Shown here in pieces: positions 1-11,344 of a stretch of DNA of 64,000 bases. The stretch is from Ridgeia piscesae (lineage: Eukaryota; Annelida; Polychaeta; Sabellida; Siboglinidae). The notes below the pieces were generated by a model that was not told the DNA's origin, did not search any database, and saw nothing but the letters and a program-made list of their open reading frames with translations. Both the position numbers and the translations under genes were made by a program. The stretch is from contig JAODUO010000124.1 in the NCBI GenBank assembly GCA_025642075.2, positions 258,501 to 322,500 of the forward strand, read 5' to 3'. Numbering within the stretch: position 1 is the first letter of the stretch; each line of letters begins with the position of its first letter.

Positions 1-2090
1 TGTCAACTCGAACGATTGCTAGTCTTGCTGTATGATTGTACTAGCAGCCATGAATTTGTCAATGGGGCTAGGAAGCAGTTCACTCAAAAAGGTAGAGCTG
101 TTGTCCTCCGACACAAGCAGTGTTTATCCAGGACACAAATCAGGCTGCTCACCAAGCCGGTCACTGTTGGGCACATATGATGATCGCGACTCCAGAGCTT
201 CCATCTCCAAGTGAATGGGGGTGGAACCGGAATGGTAATGATGGATGGACAATATGCTGAAGCGACACAAGCGTGTCGCGAACTACTGCGCTTGACTGCA
301 ATAACAGTTGCGTCGGACTATGCAAGTGACTCACGGGAGGACTTAAATGCACTCATTTTTGCTACTGTGGTGGACTGTATGCTCATAGCTAATGTGTGAC
401 ACAGAAAACACTAGGACGACTACTAACTAGGAACTGTTACATTTTACATAGGACGTTTTAGTCATGGACAATGTGTAAACACTTATCGTGTGACATATAC
501 ACATGTGTTACATGCATATTGAACTGTCACACCGACGAAGTAGGTTCCTGCTGTGTGTTGTGTCTGAAAAACAACGATGCTACCATTGCTATATTAATAA
601 ACAATGTTAAACCTACAAATCGTTTTGAAGGTAACATAAAAGTTCACAAATAGCAAGAAGGAACGATTTGTGATACTCCTCTCTAGAATATAGCCTAGCT
701 AGTAAATTAGCCTTTAATGGTAGCCATTACAGAAGATAACCGCCATTTTAGGCGCCATCTTGAAAACGACAAGTTCAAAAGCAGCATATTTTAAATAGCA
801 GCACGTAAAATCTTAATGTTGACACCAACGGCATCTCTCTAGGTGGTTTATTCTTAAGATTTGAGAAACATTGGATTTGAAAGGCCCCATCTTTAAAAAT
901 GGCGGATGTTCAAGTTGAAGTCTAGTTGGCGTAGGTAATGAGATATAGGATCATAAGTCTTGGCGGCCGCCATCTTTACAAATGGTGGATGTAGATGTCG
1001 AAGAAGGTCAAAAGTAATATATTTGAAATGGTGATCCACGAAAACCTATTTTAGATTCCAAAACGGCTGATTTACTTGAAACAGTTATTAAGATATGAGA
1101 AAATGAATTTACGGCGGCCATCTTGGAAAATGGCTGCCAACGCCTTCCAAGGCGAAATCTGAGATGGCCCTATATCCAAATATTTGTGTAATTATGTGCT
1201 CTACATTTGTACCAAATTTCATGCTTGTATCATAAAACGCACAATTCATGCACATATCGGCTGGGCTATGCGGGCTAGTCGCTAAGCTTTGTTAGTATGT
1301 TATGATTCTATAATTAAACAGCCGTCAATGCCAGTATTTCCACCATTGCCTTGTTGATCGTTTTATCGGCGATTCCGGTTCAAATGTAAATGCCGTCTAT
1401 GAAATGTATAGATGTTTTCTGGCTTTATATTTGTGTAATTTGACTCAGGATAGTTAACTTTATTTTTTTCCAGGAGACGACAATGTCTACCAGGCTCCGA
1501 TTTCGGTTGTGTATGCACTGTTATCCGATTTATTGCAATTGTGTTTCTATGGCACTCTACAGTTGTGCTCCTATTAAAATGTATTAAAGCCTACTCTACT
1601 CTTCTGTCTACATGTTGGCCGTTTGTGCCCACAGTTTGTTGCTATTTAAGATTAGCATGGTTGAGTAACCCAACCTGTAGCAGAATAGTCAGTCTTTACG
1701 TCGCAATTGATGCGTTTGACATTTTTGATTACTGCAGTGAAAGTCGCCCAATCCATTCATTTGCCCTTCCTATGTGTAATATGTTAATAGTTTAACTACT
1801 CTGCACAGTTGGTTATACTTACTTACAAGGATTACTGTTTAATGATTTGCTCTATTTACCTGTTCAACGTAAAGTTCGGTAATTTCTAGACCTAAGCCAC
1901 TGGCTAATTCCGTGTTACCTGGCGATGCTTGGAGGAAAGGCATTCACCGCGCTAAAAAAACATTTTAAAATTGTGATCCCTGAAATGCCCCCCCCCCACA
2001 TTACCATCAAATCAATATTTTAGCGGAGTTGCTCGACTCATTGCACTGCACACGCTTATTGTAATGATAGCTAAGCATTCAATCTTTCTG
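1..2090. other. Gene-free AT-rich stretch
   Basis: I find no coding region that I can support. Short open frames occur but none has splice context or a recognisable motif. The part from about 745 to 1145 holds a palindromic repeat family listed separately. From about 1827 rightwards the sequence is homologous to the introns around the Kunitz exons further right, with shared blocks containing GGAGTTGCTCGACT-type sequence. Confidence 0.5.
745..1145. repeat. Four dispersed CCATCTT/ATGGCGG palindromic motifs
   Basis: Four copies of a semi-palindromic motif, roughly GCCATCTTTAAAAATGGCGG, sit near 751, 884, 966 and 1113. They are 80-150 bp apart and joined by related but diverged sequence. A similar AAGATGGCCGCCAAGATGGC stretch lies near 3524. 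This looks like an old interspersed or satellite-like repeat. The core resembles a YY1-type ATGGC site, but regulatory function is inference only. Confidence 0.45.
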
Positions 2091-2165
2091 ATCACTCCCA
2101 GTCTTTTGCACTGGAATGTAACCAAACTTCAAATCAAACTCTGTCTACCATAGTCAATCACTTAC

Positions 2166-2375
2166 GTTGTGCATGTTTCCTTGGTAGAATGCCAACATGT
2201 TCGTTGACGCCGCCACATTTTACGTTGCAATCCTCCCAGCTTCGAAAATTGTTTTTGTTTCCTCTACAACCGCCATATATGAAGAACGTGCATGTTTTCA
2301 TGCTCGCTTGGTAAAAATACCTCCTGAATAAAGCTCGGCACGGTCCTATCTCACTAGGTAAACCACAGAATGAAG
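2166..2375 (-). CDS. Kunitz/BPTI domain exon with basic tail
   Basis: This exon encodes one complete Kunitz (BPTI) serine-protease-inhibitor domain with cysteine spacing C-x8-C-x15-C-x7-C-x12-C-x3-C. Landmarks are GPCR at the reactive site (P1 Arg, predicting trypsin-like targets), YGGCRGNKNNF and a final CNVKC. A tail rich in His, Lys and Arg follows. The acceptor is GTTTCAG at the right edge and the donor is C|GTAAGT at the left. The exon is 210 nt and phase 1-1, so it can be added or skipped without changing frame. Reading through the donor gives a stop within three codons, so a short alternative end is possible. No signal-peptide exon is visible for this cluster. Confidence 0.8.
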
Positions 2376-2856
2376 CTGAAACAACGCGAATAACAGTATG
2401 TAAGACAGGCACATCTATGTATGTTCGAAGCCAATGGTTTTGCCTAAGCATGACGGAGCTGAAGTAAAACTTGACTTGATACAACGATTACTGTTTAATG
2501 GTTTGCTCATATTACTTGTTCCACGTTAAGCTTGGTAATTGCTAGATTTAAACCACTGGCTCGTTTTATGTTAATAATAGCAGAGCTATCTGGCAATGCT
2601 TGGAGAAAAGGCATTTACCGCGCTAAAATCCTTGAACATTGTGATCCCCTGAGATCACTCCTCTACTGCCCTCGACACATACTTTTGCGGAGTTGCTCGA
2701 CTTATTGCAATGGATAAAAAAAGCATTGTCTAAATGAAACAACGCTTTTTAAAATCATATCTAAAAATAAATCTTTGCGATTACATCCACAATATAGGGC
2801 ACTGGAAGATGACCAAACTTCAACTTAAACCCAGTTTACCATAGTCAATCACTTAC

Positions 2857-3045
2857 GTTTCTTATTTGACTTTTCGATGTCGCCACATGTTGCTTTGCAA
2901 TCATGCATTTGTCGGAAATTGTTTTTGTTTCCTCTACAACCGCCATATATGAATTGTTTGCATTGTTTCGTACTCGCGTCGTAATAAAATCTCTCGTGGG
3001 AGCCTCGGCACGGTCCTTTCTCGGCAGAATAGACACAATAATATG
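2857..3045 (-). CDS. Kunitz/BPTI domain exon with Lys/Arg tail
   Basis: The second Kunitz exon of the left cluster is 189 nt, phase 1-1, between an acceptor (CTTTCAG) and donor C|GTAAGT. All six cysteines are present. The reactive-site loop reads GPCRGS (P1 Arg) and the core YGGCRGNKNNF is intact. The tail after the last Cys is short and basic (ending NKKRK if read into the donor). It shares the same donor-flanking sequence as the exon at 2166-2375, which indicates recent common origin. It is presumably one domain of a multi-Kunitz secreted protein or one of several alternative terminal exons. Confidence 0.8.
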
Positions 3046-3124
3046 CTGAAAGAACGCGAAAACACAACCTAAAATCAGGCAGAACTACGTCTTTTCGAAT
3101 GTTTCTTTCCATCACACATTGCTT

Positions 3125-3275
3125 TTCAAACCGTATTGAAACGTATTTTTGAGTTCTCCACAACCGCCATATAAGAATCTCTTGCAATCTTGTATTCTCT
3201 GGACTTAAAGATACTTGCTGAACTAACTTCGGCACCACCCGCTACCATTAAGTAACATAAAGTCACAGTGCGCTG
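3125..3275 (-). pseudogene. Decayed Kunitz exon
   Basis: A third Kunitz copy is still recognisable in one frame: a first Cys after the acceptor, the reactive-site motif GSGWCRS and the core CKRFLYGGCGELKNTF. Two in-frame stops lie between the second and third cysteines, and the C-terminal cysteines are gone. The upstream acceptor block (ACGCGAATAACA context) is conserved. The Trp before the reactive-site Cys is shared with the Kunitz exon at 38001-38159 and not with the neighbouring GPC-type domains. Confidence 0.7.
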
Positions 3276-3289
3276 CTGAAACAACGCGA

Positions 3290-4545
3290 ATAACACAATT
3301 TTAAACTGAGTCTGTTCGAAACCTAATTATTTGCGTACGCATGACGGAATTAAAGTAAAAACTTAACTTGACAGAAGGAGTTCTGGTAATAGGCACGTCG
3401 CCAGACAGGTATACAAAGCACCGACACATATATACTTTTTTCTCATTGGATTCTATATACTTGGGACTTCTATAGCGAATACCAAAGGGGATATCACGAT
3501 TTCCTTGAGCAATTCGAAACATCCAAGATGGCCGCCAAGATGGCCGACGACGCCATAGAAAATCACTTCTGAAATAGTGGACTTATAATTGCAAGTGAGA
3601 CCACTTTTTTGAGCTAAACTAGTTAAGAGCAATCCGTTTTAGGGATTATGTGTTGCTATTTTAGGTTACTGTAGGTCAAATGTCATGTTAATGTCATGGC
3701 AAAGCGATAGGGCAAAGGAAAACTGTATTTGTGCATGTCTTTACCACATTTAAGTAATACCCTCTCTGGAGATTTTCGTTGGGCATGTCCGACGAGCATA
3801 CTCCTTCTTGATGTGTGTTGCCACCACATCCAGCGCAGCCTCCAAATTGTCATCCTCATCGCCGTCCTTGAACATTTTCAAGGTAGCAATAGTACTGTCA
3901 CAGAACAAGACTACCGACCGGTAGCCACGTGCTCATAGCATAACCAGATCCTCACTATTCTCGCAAATGAAGCTGATCAATGTGGATCGCCTCATCTGCT
4001 TCCCACCGTGGTACACATACCGCCCCATCAGCCTGACAGAGTCCAACCTCTGAGATCGCCGATTCTTCATAAGCGACTCTAAAGGACTAGATATTCTAAA
4101 GGACTAGATATTCGCTACAGAAGTCCTAAGGTGGAGAATCCAGAGAAGAAAATATAAGTACGTGCGTAGTTAGACCCAAAAATCACCTTTGGCAACCTGT
4201 CTATTAATGTTTGGCTCATGTTACGTGTTCAATGTGACACTCGGCATTGTTTTTTTTAGATTTGAACAATTGGCTCATTGTATGTAAATACTAGCCGAGT
4301 TACCTAGCGATGCTTGCTGAAAAGGCAGTCACATCGCTAAAAAGTTTGAACATTGTAACCCACTGAGTTCACCCCCCCCCCCACCGCCCTGGATGAATAT
4401 TTCAGCGGAGTTGTTCGACTTATTACACTGCAGAAAACAGCAATTGCTATGTTTGTTCTGATGATATTTATACATTAAATCGTTGAAAGCATTTCCGCAA
4501 TCTTGTGCATTCGAATGTGATCAAAGCTGAAATTAAACCCTCTCT
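3290..4545. other. Intronic or intergenic stretch with duplicated blocks
   Basis: No gene is supported here. The part from about 4190 to 4545 belongs to the Kunitz duplication unit. The part near 3525-3560 carries ATGGCCGCC repeats like those at 745-1145. Nothing else was recognised. Confidence 0.45.
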
Positions 4546-4552
4546 TACTTAC

Positions 4553-4768
4553 GTTTTCTACTTGATTTTCTACGAAGTTGAACGCCTTTGTGTCCTTTGA
4601 CGCCGCCACACTTTATGTTGCAATCATCCCAACTTCGAAAATTGTTTTTGTTTCCTTTACAGCCGCCATATTTGAATTTCGTGCATACTTTCATGCTCGC
4701 GTCGTAGTAGAACCTCCTGAATGATGATCGGCACGGTCCTCTCACAGCAGGTAAATGACAGAATGAAG
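4553..4768 (-). CDS. Kunitz/BPTI domain exon with Arg/Lys/Ser tail
   Basis: This 216-nt, phase 1-1 exon encodes a complete Kunitz domain with canonical spacing and P1 Arg (GPCRSSF), followed by YGGCKGNKNNF and CNIKC. After the last cysteine comes a tail ending in a run of Arg, Lys and Ser. The acceptor is CTTTCAG and the donor C|GTAAGTA. It is closest to the exon at 2166-2375 (both share SASFC and CGGV segments), so these two are probably the most recent pair. On the minus strand it is the first exon of the left cluster. Confidence 0.8.
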
Positions 4769-5135
4769 CTGAAAGAACGCGAATAAAACAAACTGAAAAC
4801 AGGCACAACTAGGTGTGTTCGAAGCCTACGTGTTTGCCTAAGCACGACGGAGCTACAGTAAAATGTAATTCAACATAAGGATTAATGGATATGTTTTTCG
4901 CATGATTCTTATTCCATGCTTAGCTTAGCAATTTCCAAAGGTATGCCACTGACACATTTTATGTCAATACTAGCGGAGTTTCCCAGCGGACCTTTGTAAA
5001 TTGTGATTCCTTGGGGTTGCACCCAACTGCCCTTGATAAGAGTTGTGTCCACCTGGTTTGTGCCAATTATACATATGAATTACATTTTGAGAGCGGTTCC
5101 ACAAGCTTGTACAACAATATGTGACCAAACCTCAA

Positions 5136-5700
5136 ATCAAATTATTTGAACAACAACCTAACAAAATTATCCTTCGTAAAATTATGTACACTGGAAATAG
5201 ACCAAACCTCAAATACACAACATATAAATCCAGCCGCAAATGTAACCCAAATGATCCAGGCTATTCGCGTTGGGGTTGATGTTATGAATACTGGCCTTGT
5301 TGTTCAAACAAACTTGGCATCTTTACTGAAAAGTTACATTATTTCAGCCTGCTTTAGAAATAGCCTACCACGTTAGCGTTTTGTTGCTGAAATATAATTA
5401 CACATGTTCCGTACCGAGCCGTTTGATCTGGTCAAACATCAAGATTTAATATAATTTGTGATGTGGAATGCTTATTTGATTTATATTTCGACAGTCTGCA
5501 TACATATTTTAAAGCTTCAAATTTAAGTCCTTTTACTTTTCTTACAGTACCTGAGTTACGTTTTTGGACAGAGTGCGATGGTGCAGGCACTGCCGCCATG
5601 GATATTTCAACCGGAAGGGCATCTTTCCCTAACGGTTCAACCGGCGAGAGTAACACCCCCAACAGGAATATATGTAGCATCGTCTATCTGAAAGCACATC
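5136..5700. other. No gene recognised
   Basis: AT-rich sequence, with the left edge continuing a truncated Kunitz duplication unit. An open frame crosses it, but I see no motif or splice context. Confidence 0.4.
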
Positions 5701-5705
5701 AGGAC

Positions 5706-5708
<3 letters not shown>

Positions 5709-5758
<50 letters not shown>

Positions 5759-5815
5759 ATGCGTGCGTGCGTGCGTGCGTGCGTGCGTGTGTGTGTGTGT
5801 GCGTGCGTGCATATA
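5709..5815. repeat. (TG)n then (GTGC)n microsatellite
   Basis: About 50 bp of (TG)n is followed by GTGC tetranucleotides, a short TG run and GTGC again. Open frames crossing it on both strands are repeat artefacts. Confidence 0.95.
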
Positions 5816-7574
5816 TGGGGAACAATCTCGAATCCAGACTTAATCACATATAAGTAAGCCTGTGTGCATCTGGGTGACATCGTTGACGTTGTAACAATTC
5901 GGGGAAATTGCTTCAAATTCATTATAATCCTCATGAATTGTCTCAACTGCATTATCACATTTTAAAGCGCTTCTCTTGATCAAAGACATCACTGGCATTA
6001 CAATCATATACGATACATCATGAGTATTGAATTATTTCCAATGTTGTGAGGTTTTGTCAATGACCGGCCAAAAGTAATACCACAATCACTCTAAACTGAA
6101 TGCTAAATATTTCTTTAACTACATTAGGCCTATTTATTTAGGGCAGGCAAAATCTTTAGTTTTGGGATATAAAAGGTTTGGCTACACCCTTTTTACGACG
6201 CTACCACTGTATACTGGAATGCGCAATATTCGAGTGTCTAGGACCGAGATAAAAAATAATGTTAAACTCCGTTCTCACAATCATGCTCAGGGTGGTTATA
6301 AAACGTCTTTAGAACATACTCAATTCTCAACTGAATACGTCGCCAAAGTCCAAAGACGTCAAAGAAGGAGCTCGTTTGACGAAGCGACGCTGTTTTTTCG
6401 TAAACACAACGAGCGGAAATGAAACTCTCGTCGATGACGATGAAGGTAAGCGTCCGCATTTTAAACAATTGCAGTGTCGTTTGCTAGTTGTAGAAACAGT
6501 ATAATATGTCGGAGGATCGACAGTGTGGATGCAGTCGGCAAGACCACTTGTTTTTGCGCGTAATCATTAGTTTCACAGAAACCTTTGGTAGGTGGCGCTA
6601 CTTTAGGATTCGCTGGCAATGGTTGTTTTGGATTATGTTAAGTGTAGTTATTCCAAGATTGTCATCAGATGTTTACATCCATACGTACGTGGACAGGGTA
6701 GAATAAAATGCATACAGGGGCACCACATACTGGAGTTTCCTGTTATTAAAATGGTGTAGAGTCAATGACCCGCCAGTCGAACACGCTCGCGAGTCGAACA
6801 GTGATCTTTGCCAGAAATCGCTAATAATTACCAACATATTAACATAGCATGCGCAGAACAGATACGTTTGCAATCTACACAAACACACTGATTGACATAG
6901 ATGTAAAATGAGCTTGCTTATGAACAGATATTTGGAAAATAACATACATTACGCGAAATACTCATTGGCCCCCGTTGCGAAATGATCCCTGTGCTGTGCC
7001 CGTGGCGGCACGGAAATTTGGGCATACCGAAATTTGTTCTCGTTTGTAAGTATTTAGACAAAATATACCCTTTTAACCATTCGTTTGCGTTAGTGGAATA
7101 ACATATGCGTTACCGATTTTGAATATCGGTATACTTAGCAAATATTTCTTCATATAGGCCTACTTAAAAAATCGATGTTTAGATTGTCGTGTTCGACTCG
7201 CGGACTACCCAGCCCCAAGACCCAGTACACGCGCAAATTGCCAAAAACGAGTGTATTTCGCATACATTTTGATCGATAAAAGACAATAATTTCAAGTTTT
7301 CGATCCCATCTCAAGATTGTATGTATAGAAAAATGTGTAGCAAATGGATGATATAAAATATGGTGACTGTAAATGTGTAGCTGTTTTTGTGAGTTTGTCG
7401 AGGAGCTGGCCAAACGCTTTTGCAAATGTGCTAAATTCTAACATCTAAGACTAAGACTAAGGCCCTTAGTCATAATATACTTGGTCTAAACAAAATCTCT
7501 TGTGATTATCTGTCCAAGGTTTTACTAAACTATGCTCAAAGCATCGGTGAAATTATTGTTATAATAATGTCACA
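5816..7574. other. Mostly unassigned; possible TE end near 6950
   Basis: No protein motif was recognised. An ATG followed after nine codons by a good donor (AAG|GTAAGC) lies at 6420-6446 and could start a gene, but no next exon could be joined. Sequence 6949-7002 (ATTGGCCCCCGTTGCG core) recurs in inverted orientation at about 20112-20165. A palindromic GCTCGCGAGTCGAA motif at 6785-6800 recurs near 16134. These suggest fragments of one element family. Confidence 0.35.
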
Positions 7575-7679
7575 ACACATTTAATGTAATCAGTCGTTTT
7601 TAATAACGACTTTTGCCATTGGCATTGGCATTTTGACACCATTGACATTGTAATCACCTACGCTACGCCTAGCTATAGG

Positions 7680-7753
<74 letters not shown>

Positions 7754-7915
7754 CAAAATATGTAGTTAATGTGAGATCCAACGATATTTTCATAGGGACG
7801 CAGAAACAGAGCCAAGCCCGTAGGGCAAAACCAGTAGCCTAGGGCTAGGCCGTAGCCATAGATGATAACAGGAGTCAAAATGCCAATGTCGTTATTAAAA
7901 ACGACATTAAATGTG

Positions 7916-7916
<1 letters not shown>
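7575..7916. mobile_element. MITE-like element with internal (TA)n
   Basis: The ends are imperfect inverted repeats. The left end begins ACACATTTAATGT and continues CGTTTTTAATAACGAC, then GGCATTTTGAC. The right end is the reverse complement of these blocks. The centre holds a (TA)n run (7683-7752) and sequence rich in CCTAG/CTAGG. No coding capacity is seen. The TA run has probably expanded since insertion. Confidence 0.55.
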
Positions 7917-7917
<1 letters not shown>

Positions 7918-7957
<40 letters not shown>

Positions 7958-8005
7958 CAAAATATGTAGTTAATATGATCAAGTAGATATACCGAGCATA
8001 AACCG

Positions 8006-8059
<54 letters not shown>
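7918..8059. repeat. Two (TA)n tracts
   Basis: Two TA runs (about 7918-7958 and 8009-8059) are separated by sequence starting ACAAAATATGTAGTTAAT. That same block also follows the TA run at 7752, so the TA tract and its flank were duplicated. Confidence 0.85.
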
Positions 8060-8060
<1 letters not shown>

Positions 8061-8626
8061 GGCAGTCACCAAATGATGTTTACCATAACATACAACTAAG
8101 TTATTTATTTCAAATTGAAACAAGAAAATGTTGGTTTGAGAACCAGTCACTGAAGCTGTCACAGCCTCAGTTACAGTGTCACTGTGTTGTACATGAACAA
8201 TTTTAAATATGTTTTTGGATGTCTTCCATAAACTAATCATTTTCTAACTGTTTACACATAAAACATGTTTTGTATAAATTATAAGTAATTTGTAAGTAAA
8301 AAGTATATGTGTATAAATTATAAATATGATTGGAATATTTACAACATGTGTCTTTTCATAGAATATCACGAGATTACCATTTATTGTTCAATACAAAAAC
8401 ATAATTGTGACAAGGTAGGACACTAGAGCTATGTGTATACATAACAAGTTGTCATAACTAATTTTCACTGTGCATTTGATGTATGAAAGTTAAACAGAAA
8501 CATGATGCAAATAACAATAGGCATAAATCACATAAGTCCATATGACAGGTACAATTTGCAGCTGTCATACGCAACATTGAATCAATATAGACCTAACCTG
8601 AAACATTTGTTTTCAATTTCTTTTAG

Positions 8627-9597
8627 AGCAACGCTGTAACAGCAACAACAACACATTGGAAAAAGAAGCTGCTCTTGGAAGACAGCTGCTTAAAATCAAC
8701 TCTAGTATTAGTAAGTGTTTGCCTGTTTCACCATATTTATGACAATTCTTACAGTACACAAAATATATCAGTGCGAACAATTGTGGAGCATTATTGGAGA
8801 AAACTTTGTGTATATACATCATTATAATAATAATTACTGTAAGGGTAGCTATAATTAGTAAACCAGCATTTAGTCCTTTTTTTTAATTAGTAACATTACT
8901 TATTTAAGAAAATGTAGGAAAAGTACTGAAGTTAGATAATTTATGTTTAATCACTTATTTACAATATTGGTTTATTTATGCGACTTGAAACAATGATGTG
9001 AGCATGAAGTAGCACGTGATGCAGATTCAACTGTCATAAATTTTGAAATGTTTGCAGAAAAGGCTAGGCATAGCACAATCATAATGATGTTTTTATTGTG
9101 TTTCAATGTCCGGTTTCCTCACCAGTACATAAATGTATACACAATACGTCAGGTTACTTAATACAGTTACACGCAACCCAATTGTGCAACATATTTTTTT
9201 AAAACGTCGCATATGCGTTAAAATTTAAAACTCATCAACAAGTATTTGTTATGTGAGTTATTATATTAGTAGGTGCATTATGAAAAGGCATTAAAGTGTA
9301 TTTACTAAATTTGGTGCACAATACCCACTTTTACATGGTAGGCTACATATAAATGTTTCAATTGCAATCACCTTATATGTTATACACTAACATTTTCCTT
9401 AATTTGAATGTTTTACAGAGATAGTGAAAACAAACATCAAAAGACGAATGCAGGATGAAGAAACATTCCGCAATACACAGGAACACATGAACAAAATATT
9501 ACTGGAGCAGGATAAACTGAAGATGGAAACTGAAATGCTAAATAATCAAAATGAAATGTTAAAGAATCAAAATAAAATGTTAAGGAAACAAATGTGA
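8627..9597 (+). CDS. C-terminal exons of a coiled-coil protein, likely the PIF/Harbinger accessory protein
   Basis: Two exons join cleanly. 8627-8710 follows TTTCTTTTAG, ends in A|GTAAGTG and is phase 1-1. 9419-9597 follows TGTTTTACAG and ends in TGA. The joined C-terminus is about 86 residues, almost all charged or amide residues. A long helix has repeating Met/Leu/Asn/Gln spacing (blocks such as EMLNNQNEMLKNQNKM), consistent with a coiled coil. Because a dead PIF/Harbinger nuclease lies tail-to-tail at 10341-11340, I infer that this is the Myb/SANT-like second protein of that element. The N-terminal DNA-binding exons were not identified. A host coiled-coil gene is the alternative. Confidence 0.5.
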
Positions 9598-10340
9598 AAC
9601 CTAATTGTTGAATTTGATGTGGCGACATTGAAGAGAGTGCAGGTCAGTTTAAACCTAACTCTGTAACTTGGTGTTAACTTAGAATAAATGATGACAAATT
9701 AAGTTCTTAGTTTTGATCTGCAATGCTTAAAGGCTAGAATACTGGTTGATTTTGAACAAAAGGTATTTTTGAATGATAATGGTCCAATGAGTTATGAGTA
9801 TATCAGCAAGTTTAGATAGTTTATCGGGTCTGAAATGAACCTAGATCTCTGAATAAATGTCATAGAGAGATGGGTCGAATGTTATTATACTTGTGTGACA
9901 TATATAAAACAGGTAATGATTTGTAAAGGCAGCCAACGAGACCCATTTGCATTAAACAATGTTATAGTTACATCTGCCCATCAGCAATGAAAATATGTTC
10001 TTAAGATGTTGTCATACGTGCCAATATGTTTAGTATATACAAAAAATATATTACTAAATAAAACAAATAAGGAAAAGAAGAAAACAGTAATCTTACCTTT
10101 AGCAAATGTAACTGCATTTTAGAAATGTATAGTGACATGAAGTACATTTATTTAAATTAAATAATATTTATATTTAGTGTTTGTATGACATGTATAACAT
10201 GTGATGATAATGTTACATGTTCCTCTAAATCTGCTGAAATGGAAGAGTGCAGATGTGTTGCAACATGTCACTTTTGATATGTAATTTGAGGGTAGTACTA
10301 TTCAATATATAGAGTAAAGATGATATCTCAGAGCGAAACC
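9598..10340. other. Intergenic between convergent transposon genes
   Basis: AT-rich, with no open frame of note. It is the 3' flank shared by the plus-strand coiled-coil gene and the minus-strand nuclease remnant. Confidence 0.4.
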
Positions 10341-11340
10341 TCAAATGGGGCAGATTAAAAAGAAATATGCAACAAGGTGACCTCTCGCCACAGCTCCATA
10401 ATTTTGTACTGTAACAGAAATGAAAGGTACATCATCGAGTGGTGGCAGATCAGCGTCATCAGTGACAATATTAACTATATCACCCAGATATATCACAATG
10501 ATGTAACACAGCACATACCACACCATTTATGACAACATTATGTGGGTTTGTTCTAAATTTATTACGTAAAACAATGAAAGAATCTCTTCAAATTTCCAAA
10601 TGTTTGTTCCGTTAGAACACGACTACGGATGAATTACTGAACCTTTCTTTAGCAGGTGATGTAGGATGCAGTACAGACGTCATGACAATCCGTCATGGAT
10701 ATCCAAAATTTACCGGCAGGAATCCATTGTGTTGTCCTGGAAACATGATATAACAATTTACCTTAACAAACTATTACTTTACCTTTATTTTGATATGTTG
10801 AATATCATGAAATAGTCCATGTTTATTATGTTTGATTGACACATTTTAATAATGAATATTTATAGTTTTAAATGTAGCTTAAATACTGCTTAATATACAT
10901 GTTGCTAATGGCCGTAAATTAAATATGAACTACCGAATAACCATAATTGAATAACATTACACAAATACGTTTTATATCAAGTAAACCCATGTCATTTGTA
11001 ATTTATCAAATGGGTTAGTCTGTATGTGGCATCACAGTACATATGCATGCAGACAGAGTTAAATTGTTTACATACATGCTCTACTTGTGGACATGGTATT
11101 TGATATTGTGCACTATTAGTGTATTTTATGTAGCATGTACGTTAGTGATTGGTCATAGTTGCTGCATTTTGATCACATTATGTTGCAATAACTTGTTTAT
11201 GAAATGTTATTAAATGTCCTTTACCTGTACATTCAGGGAATGGTAGCCCTTTCTGTTGATACAATCAGCCTCGTTGTGCTGTCATAGCAGACAGGTGTTA
11301 TGCCATTGGTGCAGCTAAATATATTCGGGAATCCTACAAT
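10341..11340 (-). pseudogene. PIF/Harbinger nuclease (DDE_Tnp_4/HARBI1-like) remnant
   Basis: Blocks of the PIF/Harbinger transposase appear in order along the minus strand. First is GFPNIFSCTNGIT near 11290-11340, where the family has GFPN-x4-IDGTH, so the first catalytic Asp region is altered. Next is a NFGYP block near 10700 (family GDSGYP), followed by LHPTSPAKERF and TEQTFGNLKRFFHCF near 10575-10650 (family IERTFG-x-LK-x-RF). The last is a C-terminal block DDADLPPLDD with GAVARGHLVAYFF (10341-10526). Stops and frame changes separate the blocks, and at least two acidic catalytic residues appear lost. It is inactive. Confidence 0.7.
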
Positions 11341-11344
11341 TACA

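Larger units (their letters stand above)
1827..5135 (-). repeat. Tandem intron-plus-Kunitz-exon duplication units
   Basis: Each Kunitz exon here is embedded in homologous flanking sequence. On the gene-downstream side lies a block ending in a conserved donor (CACTTACG or TACTTACG on the plus strand). On the gene-upstream side are an acceptor block (TGAAA-ACGCGAATAACA), a GTTCGAAGCC block, an AAGGATTACTG block and a GGAGTTGCTCGACT block. The last two recur near 1830/2030, 2485/2690, 4400 and 4880, and again near 38240-38470. A unit near 5000-5130 has lost its Kunitz exon. Whole intron-exon units were therefore duplicated, not the exon alone. Confidence 0.7.

Noticed and set aside
6162..6446. 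A gene start at 6.2-6.4 kb
   Set aside because: An ATG and a GTAAGC donor exist, but the upstream frame has no homology and no downstream exon in phase was found, so it is noted only within the unassigned stretch.
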